The notes under the pieces were generated by a model that was not told the origin of the DNA, did no database searches, and saw only the letters and a program-made list of their open reading frames with translations. From assembly GCA_024336345.1 (NCBI GenBank), contig JANFOG010000009.1:310001-374000 (forward strand): 64,000 nt of DNA, written 5' to 3'. Shown one piece after another: positions 1 to 11,746 of this stretch. Origin of the DNA: Mariannaea sp. PMI_226. Taxonomy: Eukaryota; Ascomycota; Sordariomycetes; Hypocreales; Nectriaceae. Position numbers and translations under genes: made by a program. The first letter of the stretch is position 1; each line of letters starts with the position of its first letter.

Positions 1-529
1 GCGGTGGGATGTCCGCCACATCTGGCACAGAAAGGGGAGACCACGACGCCAAGAAGAGGGGGTTGGCATGGACAGGTAAACATGAAGAGGGATACTCACC
101 ATCATCATCAATTATATTCCGGGTATTTGGCATTATATTACTTAAAAGAGGAAGCTGAGCTGAAAATACCTTAGCCGTTCATAGGATCATGCAGAAGCAA
201 AGGCGAAATGCTCCCATTCCCGCAGCTAACATCCCAGGACCAACAAACATCTGAGACCCTTGATCCCCGCGTCGATGCAACTGTGACGAGTAATGCAGTT
301 CGGGCCGGTTCCGTCCCCGTATGAAGTGGGCAAAAACAAGTCCTTCTCCAATGAGGAACGGGCATGACCATGGTTCTCTATGCATTGTAAATCCATGTTT
401 CCACCTCGAAATTGCACGGCCAACATATAAAGGCCAGAAGGACCCCCCTCCAAATTCTCGCGCAACACACAATCTGTCATTGCCACATGGCCAAGGACAT
501 ACACTCTTGGTCTCTCATCCTCTCCGACA
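1..529. other. Window edge, no gene recognised
   Basis: Upstream region of the first methyltransferase. Several overlapping short open frames lie on the minus strand between 171 and 504, but none has a recognisable motif or a consistent splice structure, and they overlap one another in different frames. A minus-strand gene whose body lies left of the window cannot be excluded, because the minus strand reads GTGAGT near 101-106, which could be a splice donor. The last 100 bases before 530 presumably hold the promoter and 5' UTR of the following gene. Confidence 0.4.
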
Positions 530-2041
530 ATGCCTCAGAAAAGCCCAAGTCCTGGAGGATTAAGTCCAAAAAGCCCAAGCAGGGGTGCGTCATCTCCAAG
601 ATCGATTCCCGAATTAGAGCAGATCATCGAGCCGGATGATGCTCCAGATGGGATTGACGATGGCGATTCCACACTTGGAGAAGATAATGAAAGCTCCACA
701 GCTTCTCTCACATCCAGTATTTTACGTTACAGGACGATCAAGGGTCGAACATACCACAGCGAGAGGGGAAATGCCTTTTATTGGTAGGATTAGGGTTCCA
801 CGTCGATGGATGTCTGAGCCTAAGTGCTAAGCCACGACACCCAGGGGATCAAATGACGAGCGACAAAGCGAAGCGATGGACATCATGTCAGTCATCTTTC
901 AGATACCTGTGGGTTTGTAGGCTGTCTAACAAGACTTAGCCATCATATGTGGACATTGGCCCTAGACGGAAGACTATATCTTGCGCCCATTAGCTCAGAC
1001 GTCAAGGTATGAAGCGGCAAGGCCAAATCCTTTTCATCATCAGAGTTGCTCATCCGAAAATCTAGAGAGTAATTGATGTTGGATGTGGAACAGGTACAAA
1101 TAACCTTTTCAAGGAACAGAGAAAGAAATTCCATGCATACTAATTATATCAATCGCAATACAGGTGTATGGGCGATGTGAGTTGGTAGACATGGTGCAAC
1201 GCGAATTGGTGATTGACCAAGTCCACCAGTGATTTTGCCGACGAGTTTCCTGGATGCGAAGTTATCGGTACTGATATTTCACCTATACAGCCTTCTTGGA
1301 TACCTGCAAACTTGAAATTGTGAGTGAATAATTGCTTGAATGCTTGCTGGTTCAAATCTAACCACTCCATCGGTTCCAAAATTTCCCAGTGAGATCGATG
1401 ATTGTACTCAGGAGTGGACGTACGAACCCGGATCATTCGACTACGTCCATATTCGCTATCTAGTCGGCACTATCCCCGACTGGACAGCACTCTTCAAACA
1501 AGCTTATAAATCTTTAAAACCTGGTGGCTACCTGGAGAGTTTTGAAGCTTCACCGACAATAGAGAGCGACGACGGCACTGTGAAACCAGAATCGGCGATG
1601 GGCCAATGGGACAAGATATTTATTGATGGCACCAAAGCAACAGGGCGCTCATTTACTGTGGTCGCTGATGGGCTTCAAAGGCAAGCCATGGAAGCAGCCG
1701 GGTTCGTCGACATCAATGAATGGGATTACAAGGTAGGTGGCGGAATGTAACTGCAATACAACACGCGACCGTTTGACTGACAACGCACCCCTCACTACCA
1801 GTGCCCCCTCAGCCCGTGGCCGAAGGATGCGAAACTGAAGGACATGGGCCAATTTGGGCAGGCTTTTGCCACGCAGGATACGGAAGGACTATTGAACTTT
1901 GTGGCCAGCGTCTTGGGATGGACCACGGAGGAATTCCACGTGTACATTGCTCAATTCCGACGTGAGATTAGGGACCGCAAACACCACCCATACTTCCGGA
2001 TCAAGGTCGTCTGGGGCCGTAAGCCAGAGCACGAGGAGTAG
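530..2041 (+). CDS. LaeA-like SAM-dependent methyltransferase (copy 1)
   Basis: Class I S-adenosylmethionine methyltransferase of the large fungal LaeA-like/TAM family. Exons by frame and splice signals: 530-783, 845-886, 940-1006, 1066-1093, 1164-1176, 1230-1319, 1390-1732, 1802-2041, giving 358 aa, a usual length for the family. The N-terminus is Ser/Pro- and acid-rich (residues 1-65). The family marker [13 protein letters not shown] ends near residue 85. SAM motif I (VIDVGCGTG) is near residues 122-130, followed by [22 protein letters not shown], the [14 protein letters not shown] block and KPGGYLE. The C-terminus ends WGRKPEHEE. One exon (1164-1176) is only 13 nt but is needed to keep the frame through motif I. 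The same-strand neighbour at 3960 is a paralog. Substrate is unknown: relatives range from velvet-associated regulators of secondary metabolism to small-molecule methyltransferases. Family call is firm, function is not. Confidence 0.88.
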
Positions 2042-3959
2042 TAGAAAAGAGGGGGTCAATATGTCTCTGAGAAATTTTGAGGTAGGGGGAGGGACAAAGT
2101 CCAGGACTATATCTAGGAATCTCGATTCCGCCTGCACAAAATCTCGATGGTCGATGGGGGTGCCATGGATCCAAACCCAACAACACTGCCCAGTATGGAG
2201 TATTGCAGCTCAAACCCGTCCCTTCAAGGACTAGTTTGTCGGGACCAGCCTCGCACCGGTTCACTTCACGTCACGTCGAGAACCCACTGGATCCTCCCGC
2301 ATTAGTTTCCTCACCCGCCCGTTCCCGTCCCCCATGTCGACCAGACTCAGAGGCCAGAGTTGAGTATAGAAATTGATATTCGAATGTGTCAGCTATTATG
2401 CTTCTACAGAGTACATGGTATTGAAATGCAATGTGCATTCGTGATAGGTTCGGACTCTGTCGCCTGCGTCCAATGTAGGCTGACGCTTTTTGTCTTTTCA
2501 GCTGCGTCCTCTCCCGGAGATCGCCAAGGACACATAGACGTTGAAAAAGGGTTCGTGCCTTTGCATCCCGCGCTCATGCGCTACTTCAAGCATGGCGAAA
2601 CGGCACTTGTCTTGATGGGTATGCCTGAGAATGCACCGCAATTTGACTAGCGCGAGCTGTCTCCTGTTCTTCAACGCAGGGTTGAGTGTCCTTTTTGCAA
2701 CTAACTAACTTATCTTGTTGCCACCTCAAAATGTGTTCGTCCATAGGTTGCTCCTGTCAAGTATCCCGCTTTTCCTGTCAGATGCTCCGAGGCAACATGT
2801 TGGTGAGGGTGTGCTGTGGCCCCTGTCTCCAAAATCCCTCGCTTGTTGGTGTGAGGCCGAGAGCGAGAATCCTGAAAAATCCACACGGACTCAACAAAAA
2901 TTGAAGAGGTGCGAACGGAAAATGGATACAAAATACCGTGATTGGGCTGATGATTGGCTTATTCAATCGCATGTAACAAAACCAGAACCCTCTGTGTTAC
3001 CCTCCCCTCGAAGGGCATAATGAGGCAGTTTGAAGACAGACACACCATCCTCCACACGCGGGTTGCGAGAACTAAATAAGATGTGGTGCTGCTCGGCTTG
3101 GTGCCAGCACGGACACAAAATTCCTTGTTTGAATAAATATTGAGAATACATCCAGGCTACATGACTATAGTACCTGAGCAGAGGTCTGATCGTGCCGCAT
3201 CAGTCCTCCATTATCTGGTGGCCCTTACTGTCCCGTCGGGCGAGGCGGGATGATGCTTCTAATCACAACATTTCCCACATGGAAAGTTCCGCGATTCTCA
3301 CATCTCACAAAATACAGACCTTTCATTTTGCATGCAGAATATGCAGAGCCACCTCACAAAAGGCGCAGTTTTATGAGCCACAACTGCTAAGCGAGCGAGG
3401 TTGGATTCGCGTGTGTGTTACAGAGTGTCACGTCGACGGCCTGAGGTCAACCAATCAAACAGCCCTGTCACATTTTCACAGCTCCTCGATCGGCAAGCAA
3501 AGGGGAAAGGGACAAGAGGGAAGAGAGAACCCCGGTCGCAACATGATATGATCCCACAAAGGAGTCTCATGCGGTTAGGTACATCGGTGCCCATACTTTG
3601 AATTGCATGCGCGAAAAGCGCCTCCGTCACACAAGACACAAGGTCTGATGCAGCCCCCCCATCCGAAGTGCAACTGATTCCACCAACACAGCAATCAAGG
3701 CTGAGTTCGCACAACCTGGTGGCCCTAATAATAAATGCCATCTTTTGCAGTGATTACGAGTTTGCGGTACTCCCATTGAAGAGCAAGCTCCGTCCCCTCC
3801 ACACCCTCACGACTGACACGAACCATTGTTCTCTGGGTGCACAGTTGTATGCATGAACAAGGATAAACAGTTGACCCCCGGTTGAATGATAATCAGGTGT
3901 TGTTTCTTCCAAATTCCCCTCACGCGGCCGGGACCATTGTTGTCAATCGCCTCGACCTC
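2042..3959. other. Spacer between the two methyltransferases, no gene recognised
   Basis: About 1.9 kb between the tandem copies. Short frames occur on both strands (for example 2360-2650 plus), but none shows a family motif or plausible exon linkage. It should contain the 3' end of copy 1 and the promoter of copy 2. No repeat or mobile-element signature was recognised by eye. Confidence 0.4.
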
Positions 3960-5513
3960 ATGAGTCAAATTACTGCAGAGAAGATGTGTCCCGAGAACGA
4001 GGAAGGGCCGCCAGTCGTCGCCGCAATCGAAGCTGTAGGTGTTTCATACCCCAAACCAGTCCCAAGACATCTGTTTTATGTATGTCTAACCAAAAGCTAC
4101 GTAATAGGATGATGACACCGACTCCACTTACTCCGACTCGTAAGACTAGTTTTGTGACAAGCTATTTCCAGAGTCAAGACACTGATGCATACAGAACACA
4201 AGTCACTGATACTGAGTCGCTGCGAAGTTCCATTCTGGGTTACAAGTGGGAAAATGGCCGAAGGTATCATGCATACCAAGATGGCACTTACTGGTAAGAC
4301 TCCTTGGAACAGATACCCTTCATTTCCTTATTGACAGTCATGAAGGGGGCCCAATGACGATCGCCAACAAGAGGCTGAAGATCTAATGTCAGTTGAATGT
4401 TCCCAAACGAAGTATGTCTGTGCACCCTTTTAAATCCAAACCAGGCATGAGATGTACCGCATTGTCCTAGACGGCAAGCTATACGAGGCTCCGCTCGGAG
4501 ACAACCCACAGGTAGGGTGTTTGCTCGATACCACCGTCCCAATATCTTTTAACTGACGGGTTAGGCCGTGCTGGATCTTGGCTGCGGAACTGGAATCTGG
4601 GCCATGTAAGCCCACCCTTGATATGGCCACCCAGCCTTTCCCTCTTTGACAGCCTTGTAGTGAGTTTGCAGACGAGCACCCGTCTGCCGATGTGACCGGT
4701 GTCGATCTTTCCCCCATCCAGCCCGCCTTCGTCCCTCCAAACTGCAAGTTTGAGGTTGATGATATCAATAAAGAATGGACCTTTCCTCTAAACAAATTCG
4801 AGTTCATTCACATCCGTGGCATGACAGGCTGTATTCCGAGCTGGGTTGAGTTGCACAAGAAGGCTTTCAAGTACTGTCCCCTCCATCTCCTCGAAAGGTG
4901 ACACTCAGTTCTAATCTCATCTACTCAAGGCACCTCAAACCAGGCGGTTATGTAGAGCACGTTGAGCTTTGGGGCATTGCCAACTCTGACGATGGCACCC
5001 TCAAGGAAGATTCCCCGTTGAAAAAATGGGTACAAATCTTTGAGCAGATTGGCGATGCCATGGGGAAAACCTTCTTCTTTGCGCACGGAGCCGCCAACGC
5101 TATGAGAGAAGCTGGCTTTGAGGTAACTGAGCGCAAGGTCAAGGTCCCTATTGGTCCGTGGCCAAAGGACAAGAAGCTCAAACAGTGGGGACTCTGGAAC
5201 CGCCAGTTTGTCATCCAGGGTATCGAGGGCTTCAGTATTCGAGGCTTGACGGAGATGCTTGGGGTAGGTTGTCGACTAAGGGTATGCCTAAGAAACAAGA
5301 TACTAATTTATGCTTCTTTCTTGTTACTAGTGGAAATATGAGGAGGCACAGCTATTTCTAGCGGCGCTTCGAAAAGAGCTCATGAGACCAAGTCTTCACT
5401 CATACGTTGAGATGTGAATCCCCCAACCCCACGATCAATTCCGAGAGATCTTGCTGCTAACATTGCATCTATTTAGGACCATTATCTACGGTCAGAAGCC
5501 GACAGAAGAATAA
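3960..5513 (+). CDS. LaeA-like SAM-dependent methyltransferase (copy 2)
   Basis: Paralog of the gene at 530. Exons: 3960-4034, 4108-4139, 4195-4293, 4346-4387, 4445-4511, 4565-4605, 4661-4870, 4930-5263, 5331-5413, 5477-5513 (339 aa). The start was chosen because it opens an acidic leader typical of the family, running into DDDTDSTYSDS and then NGRRYHAYQDGTYW. SAM motif I (VLDLGCGTG) is near residues 107-115, followed by WAIEFADEHPSA, GVDLSPIQPAF, EVDDINKEWTF, HLKPGGYVEHVE and a C-terminal YGQKPTEE. Four introns (after the YW marker, at the M-H junction, just before motif I and inside WAI) match copy 1 in place and phase; those at FK/HLKPGG, LG/WKYE and EM/TII are absent from copy 1. Substrate unknown. 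An alternative frame across 4108-4194 lacks stops but does not join the first exon in frame. Confidence 0.88.
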
Positions 5514-5963
5514 GAGGAAGTTTCTCAAGTGTCGGGATTCGGGATCAGTTGTCTAAGCAAGGAGGTTGTATAGATTCTTGCTCTCTTATCACTTGCTCAA
5601 TTTGATACTCTAAAAGTTCTCCCCTAAAAACTGAGCTTTGTCGACTATCAACCACTCCCATTCCAGTATCACAACTCACATGCATGCTTAGCCAATTCAC
5701 TTTACCACGCCTCGCTGTATGAATTCCCCCAAAGCGCCGTAGACTAGCCCCCTGCATGTAACCCCAAAACCTGAATGCGTCGCATCAACTAATTCTTTTG
5801 CGCACGTATTCGATTAGATCTACGCAACCCTGTGTAGTATTGTTTGAGAGCTTCTTCCCGCCTTTAGCAAAAACATTCTTTCATTTATTCTGCGGTGGTA
5901 TGGGAGTTTCTGTCGCCTCCAGAGCTCTCTTTTGACCTCTTCCTATGAGGATACCCAGGCCTC
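5514..5963. other. Intergenic, nothing recognised
   Basis: Downstream of methyltransferase copy 2. Only short frames without motifs are present (for example a 70-codon minus frame at 5545-5757). It likely includes the 3' UTR of the upstream gene. Confidence 0.4.
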
Positions 5964-6560
5964 TCATATGCTATCTAGTGGTTGGCCATGACCCTGATCA
6001 ATGATGTTATGAATAGCGTTGCGCAGTTGATTGTAGTGGTCAGCGTCGCGCAGAAAGTAACTCCGGATATTCTTCGTGTAAAACTTCGTCTCGTTTTGTT
6101 TCCAATGACGTGAAGTTCCCCGAGAGTATGCCTCCAGCATGGTTGCCGAACGCTCAGATAGCGACAAAGCTAAGAGAAACGCAATATTGTAATGCGTAAC
6201 GCTTGATTCTGAGGCCAGAATACCTGTCAACAGGCACGCGCAAAGATAAAAAAAAGAACAAGAGATACTGAGTCTTTTCCAACGACATCTTTCTCTAACG
6301 GGAACTTTTCTTTTACTTTTGAATATCGGAAACAATATGGCAACAAAGAAATGCAAGTGGTTCATATTTTCCTATAATTAATTAACCATAAACTTCAAGT
6401 TCGTCTTTCGTATGCAAGTACTAGAAGGCGAAGACATAAGCGAAGTAGTGTCAAACGTAGCTCCGTATGAGACTCCGAGCTAAGAGTTAAGAGTGACGTT
6501 CGGGGGTGATGGAGTGGTGAGGGCATATTTATTATACTATGAAGCTCTAGTAGAATGGAA
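5964..6560 (-). pseudogene. Decayed fragment of an uncharacterised fungal protein gene
   Basis: The minus strand at 6228-5964 reads as well-formed protein: a segment with YNIAFLLALSLSERSATML, then SRHWKQNETKFYT, then a C-terminal RNAIHNIIDQG and a natural-looking stop. It is preceded by CAG/GT-type splice-like bases near 6228 and, further upstream (about 6560-6400), by a protein-like frame broken by a stop (TAG, as would arise from CAG). I recall the C-terminal pattern from hypothetical fungal proteins but cannot name a family. The lack of a clean start and the internal stop suggest a remnant; an intact gene with unrecognised introns is the alternative. Confidence 0.35.
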
Positions 6561-6646
6561 AAACAATAAAGGAGAATAGAGAGGAGCCTTAAATCAATTT
6601 TTCATGCTTCGCCGTGGAGGAGATTTCCCGAGTTGCCATCACAAGT

Positions 6647-8703
6647 CTAGTCCGCCTTCTGTTCACTCGCTGTTTCTAGGCCCTTTTCAGCCGTGTCAAC
6701 ACTGATCTTCGCTTCTTCGTCCTTCTTCTTCTTCAACGTCTTCCACTCGAGTGACGCTGCACCGGGGAGGCCGAGACAAGTTACGATCAAGCCGATCTGA
6801 AAGACCTTTCTCAGCGCCTCATTGTATGCTACCAGTCCTGGTTCGCGCAAGTTTTCTGGAAGGTTTTCCAGCAACGAAGTGGCGCCTCCGCCAATAACAA
6901 GACTTGGATCAAATCCTGGGAATGTGGATAGTCTTTTCACAAGCTGAGTGGCTAGTACATTCTCCCCAACAGAGAGGAAGACTGTGGAAACCAGGAGACC
7001 ACCGAATAGACAGAGGGCAAATCCGGTCGGCGCATCCTTTTTTGGCAGAACAGTTTGAATGGCTAGGTTGGGTACTTGATAGATCAAACCAAAGCCGAAC
7101 CCATAAAGAACCTGGTAGCCGATCCACTTCCCTTCGGAGGTGTGAACCTGCAAGGTGGTGAGAAGCCCAGCTCCAACGGATGCGAGGCAGGTTCCTAGGA
7201 TGGCGATTGGGGTGTAGTATCCCATCTTGGATGTAGAAAACCCTCCTAAAAGTGTTCCCACTACTGTAGCTAGCATCAAAGGAATGGTGCGAATGCCTGA
7301 TTGAGCAGCAGAGACGCCGGTGATAGATTGAAACCAGATGGGTAAAAAGTAAACTGTCGAGTATGGTGAGCGAGAAAACATCCACCAGTGGCGGTTTTGG
7401 AGAAATATCTCGCGTCACTTACTGGCCATAAAATTAGAGCAGCTCATGGCAATAAACAAACAGAAAGCAGCAAGGACAGTTCGGTTCTTGAAGAAATGCC
7501 CAGGTAGTGTTGCAGTTGCCGGAAGTAACACTTGCACCACACCGAAACAAAAGAGCAGAACACCCGCGAGGGTCAGTAGTAAAATAATACGCCAGTTGTT
7601 CCACTAGAACCTATTAATCAAGGATGGCCCAGAGAATAAAAGATTCAGCAGGCCGCAAGCACAAGCGTGCGAGCACACATGCGTGCTAAGCGAGTAGTAT
7701 AACAACTTACAGAATACGTCTGGCCACCCCACTGGAGGGCTAGGAGAAGACAAATGGTACCAGGTGCAACGAGTGCAGTCCCAGGAATGTCCAGTTTCAA
7801 GATCTTCTGGGTTAAGGGAAGAGATATTGTATCCTCATGGTTTGGGATTTCGAGAAAGAAGTAAATGGCCAGCAGCGCCAAAGCTCCAATGGGCAAGTTG
7901 ATATAGAAACACCACCGCCATGTCACATTCGAAGTGAAGCCACCACCCATCAACGGACCGGTGATTTGGGCAATAGCCATCAATCCGCCTAAGCAGCCAA
8001 AGACTTTTGGTCGGTGTTCTAAAGGAATAACATGAATCATGGATGTCATCTAACGATGGGCCCTTAATTAGCAGGGCTTTGAGGGGGGTTAAGAAAGACG
8101 GCCACACGTACTGCACCAGCAAAGATACCAGCAGCGCCAATTCCCGCGACGGCCCTTCCAACGATAAATACCACTGAACTAGATGCTGCGGCGCAGATTA
8201 CAGAAGCAATCTCGAAGGTAAGAACGCTCAGAAATAGGACGTATCTGACGGGGAAGAAGGTGTAGATTTTTCCAAATAATAGCTGCAGTGCGCAGCATGT
8301 CAACAGGTACGCGCTCCCATACCAACCAACGTCAGTCAGGGAATTGAATTCGTCTGTAATTTTCGGGATGGCCTAATCAGGATGGATCAGCTCAAGTTAC
8401 CACATTAAAAAAATTGACCACCAGGAAGAACTTTTGTGGGCTTCTTCTTGTTTACAGGGAGAAAGGTCATCGTACCGTTGCAATGATAGTTCTATCCAAG
8501 GCAACTAGAAACATGCTCAAAAGGATTGAGCCGATTACAAGGACAATCACCAAGACCGGCCGTTTGGGCTGAGGGCCGTCCGGTTTCGTAGGAGATTCCG
8601 CGTCCTTCTCACCATTTTTTTGAGCGGTATCTGAGGAGCTTCGAGAGACTGGTTTGTCATTGGTGTTTGGATGGTTTGTCGGAGGTGGGGAGCTTGAGTT
8701 CAT
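6647..8703 (-). CDS. MFS transporter, DHA2-type (14-TM drug/toxin exporter family)
   Basis: Exons on the minus strand: 8703-8476, 8372-8112, 8049-7711, 7603-7423, 7353-6647 (571 aa), all with GT-AG introns. The hydrophilic, Ser/Pro/Lys-rich N-terminus (about residues 1-50) is followed by a first helix ending in [11 protein letters not shown]. Then come the [19 protein letters not shown] loop, [13 protein letters not shown], and the [27 protein letters not shown] block that marks 14-helix DHA2 proton antiporters. Later helices include [18 protein letters not shown]. The Lys-rich cytosolic tail ends EQKAD. The protein should sit in the plasma or vacuolar membrane and export small molecules. It is divergent from the Zn2Cys6 gene at 9231, which may regulate it. 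The substrate cannot be read from sequence; azole or mycotoxin efflux pumps are the usual annotated relatives. Confidence 0.9.
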
Positions 8704-9230
8704 CGCGCTAATACGCCCCTTCAAAGACTTTTGGCTTGGAATCGATGGGCACCAGGTATAAAGCAAAGAAAAGAAAGAGGATTAAAGTACACAGAAATAC
8801 AGAGAGACTCTGAAGGGAAAACGAAACTGTCGCGATATGCCTAATGCGGATTCTTATTGAAATACTGAGGTGGATTGGGAAGTGAAACGCAGGTCGAGTA
8901 ATACGAGTGAAATGTAAAACAGAAGAAAACTGAGACGACAAATAAATGCGGACCATTGATTTATATAAGTAAAATCAAGAAAAATATTAATATAACATTA
9001 TGAATAAGAATGGCAGTTAAGGAACATTGTATCGGGCACTGGTACAAGTCCGAGGCTGTCAAGGCATCTACATCTGGATTGATTGTTAGTGCCCTGCGTA
9101 TACTTCTCGGACATTAGAAAAAGTCCGGTCGGCAACCTTCAAAGCCCAAGCATCGAGTCCCCTCTCAAATTTCTCCCCGACTAATGTCGAATTCTCAACT
9201 GGCCAGTATCGGATCTTTAGAAGTGTAATA
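8704..9230. promoter_or_regulatory. Divergent promoter between MFS exporter and Zn2Cys6 regulator
   Basis: The 527 bp separates the start codons of two genes pointing away from each other. It contains an AT-rich core around 8940-9005 and a CGG-T-CGG direct pair at 9126-9132, the half-site type bound by Zn2Cys6 proteins. Shared control by the neighbouring regulator is an inference from layout, not shown by the sequence. Confidence 0.45.
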
Positions 9231-11746
9231 ATGTCGTCGGATGATCCCACGCAAGACTCGGATGAGAAAATTGTCCTCACGGGGCAGACTCACGGGGTCG
9301 CAGTGGCCGCCCTTGCGAAGCCGTCGAGGGTGCTCTCATGCATTTTATGCCAACAACGCAAGATACGATGCGATCGCCAATTCCCCTGCGCGAATTGTAC
9401 TAAAGCAGGCGAGGAGTGCGTGCCGGCCAACTCGCAGCCCCGGCGCCAGCGTCGGCGCCGGTTCCCGGAGCGGGAGCTTTTGGACCGTCTCCGGTACTAC
9501 GAGAGCTTGCTTCGGCAGAATGATATCGATTTCGTGGCCCTGCACCCGGACCACCCTTCCGCGGCCCCAAAGCACGCGTCGCCTGATGAGGGTGAAAGGA
9601 GCGGTCTAAGCGATACTGGCCATGAGATACCTGTCCGTCCCAAAGAACCAATGTATGAGCCCCGGTTCCTGCTCGCAACCGTTCATCAGTGTTTTGGGAT
9701 CAAACCAAGCTAACACATCTTGCAGGGATCTCTGGCAAGCTATAAGCCGAGTGGTGTGTGACATGAACACGACCCTTTAGCATTTCCCATGGCTGCGCTC
9801 AAAACCGCTAACACTTGAACATTACCAGACACTCAATGCTGAGGACTATGAGGAAGATGGAGATGGAGATGAGAACGCAAGTGCTAATTCTGTCAATGAG
9901 AGCATCCTCCTGCGCCATGGCGAGGATGCCACGAAGGCTGAACCAACCCAAAAAGACCGAATCAAGGGACAAGACCAAATCAATAACTTCCTTCTCTTTG
10001 TTCCACTCATTGTGGACGTGGACTTATCCGGCTCGCACCCGGACCAGGTGCAAATATTTCGGCTCTGGCAGGTTTATCTGGATAATGTGAACCCACTGCT
10101 CAAAGTGACACACACTCCCACTCTTCAACCACGTATCATCGACGCGGTAGCCAACATTGCGAATACCAGTCCCACATTTGAAGCCCTACTCTTTAGCATC
10201 TATTGTATTTCCATCGTCAGTTTGGACGAGAACGAATGCATCAATCTATTTGGCTTGCCGAAACAACATCTATTGGCTAGTTATCAGCTTAATTGTCAGC
10301 ATGCACTGCTCAAGTGCAGCCTTTGGCGATTCTGCGATGTTGAAGGCCTAACAGCTTTGTACCTCTACTTGGTAGGTACATGGACTTGAGATTGAGTGTT
10401 TAATGTTTCCCTTCCATTGTTTTACATCGCTACAGAACACTCCATCCATCAGTCTACTTACTCTAACCTCACCTCACCAGGTCTCAATCAGCTCCCAGAC
10501 AGACATGCGGTGCTTGTCATGCATGCTTGCCTCTGTCATCCGCATCGCGCAGCGCTTAGGCATACACAGTGAGTCTAGCTATGCTGAATGCACTGCCCTT
10601 GAGGCTGAAATGCGCCGCCGACTGTGGTGGTCCTTGGTCAGTTTTGACTACCGACTCTGCGAGTTGTCCGATTACAAAACCACCATGTTGGTTCCTACAT
10701 GGGATTGCAAGACGCCATTCAATTTGAACGACTTTGAAATTCGAGCAGACGCCAAAACTGCAGCGATAGCAGATGAAAAGCCCACTGAGGCTTTTTATGC
10801 AGTTGTTCGAAGTGAGCTGGCTGATTTCGTCCGCAACAGCTCGTTCCACCTTAATTTCGTCAATCCATCCCTAAACGCCCTTGCTCAGCCCAAAAGCATT
10901 CGACAGGACAGACTGACAGAAGGTGACGAGCTGGCAGCCCTGGAAAGGATGGCTGAAGATAAGTACCTTGCGCTATGTGATACAGCGGATCACCTTCACT
11001 ACATGACCATTTGGACTACCCGCGCTTCCGTAGCGCGGAGCCGCCTCTTAGACCACTATTCGAGATACTCCAAGTCATCTGTAGCAGAGACGGATGCGCA
11101 GCGCAGCGTCGCCATATCCTACGCACTGAGAATGCTAGAAAGTGACACCAACCTTAGGACCTCGCCTCTCACCCAAAGATACTCCTGGTTCATCAACCTC
11201 TACCTCCCAGCCCTTGCTTTCCTCTATACTCTCAACGACTTGAGAAAGTGGCCGGCTTCGAGCCACGCTGAGCAAGCCTGGGCGGCGATTGGCGAGAACT
11301 ACGATGCTCTCATCTTGCATTCTGGAAAGCATGGTAGGAATGGGGCAGGAATCTACGTTCAGAAATTTTCCCAGCTTGTTCTTCAGGCTTGGGAGGCCCG
11401 TGAGGCATTCCTCCAGAAGCAACGCAAACCACCGGAGCAGCCACCACGGATAGTTTGGGACGTGAAAAGCCGACATATTAACGACAGCGCTAGCGTTCCT
11501 TCGGTGAACGCCGATCAAGGGCAATCTTGCCAAGGTCCTTGGGTTGTTGGCAGCTCTGAGGGCTCTGCGAACCCTCCTATGCTAGCTAACCAAGTAGGTC
11601 ATGATGGCATCCAGGAAGAACAAGAATCCACGAGTCAAGGGCATGTAACCAATTACCCAGATGAAGCCGGTGAGGCAATCACGGATGTTGAAATGAACCA
11701 ATTTTGGCCGGAGATAGATTGGAGATGGATGCAGGCTCCCGAATGA
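9231..11746 (+). CDS. Zn2Cys6 fungal-specific transcription factor
   Basis: Exons: 9231-9652, 9726-9753 (28 nt), 9829-10371, 10481-11746, giving 752 aa. The zinc binuclear cluster has Cys at residues 37, 40, 47, 53, 56 and 63 with the RKIRCDRQFPCANC core. It is followed by a very basic stretch (QPRRQRRRRF) and a short coiled segment (RELLDRLRYYESLLRQN), the usual dimerisation linker. The fungal_trans middle homology region is seen at ASVIRIAQRLGIH and EMRRRLWWSLVSFDYRLCE. The C-terminus is acidic and Gln/Ser-rich and ends in a W-rich tail, a possible activation region. For the third intron a nearer acceptor at 10436 also keeps the frame and would add 15 residues; the later one (10480) better fits the family. 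Divergent from the MFS gene, so a pathway-specific regulator of export is plausible. Confidence 0.88.

Noticed and set aside
179..472. Possible minus-strand gene at the left edge
   Set aside because: Three overlapping frames compete, none with motifs or consistent splice signals; not enough sequence to decide.
6909..7418. 169-codon minus frame inside the MFS gene
   Set aside because: It overlaps the last exon and intron of the transporter in another frame; the transporter frame has the helices and motifs.
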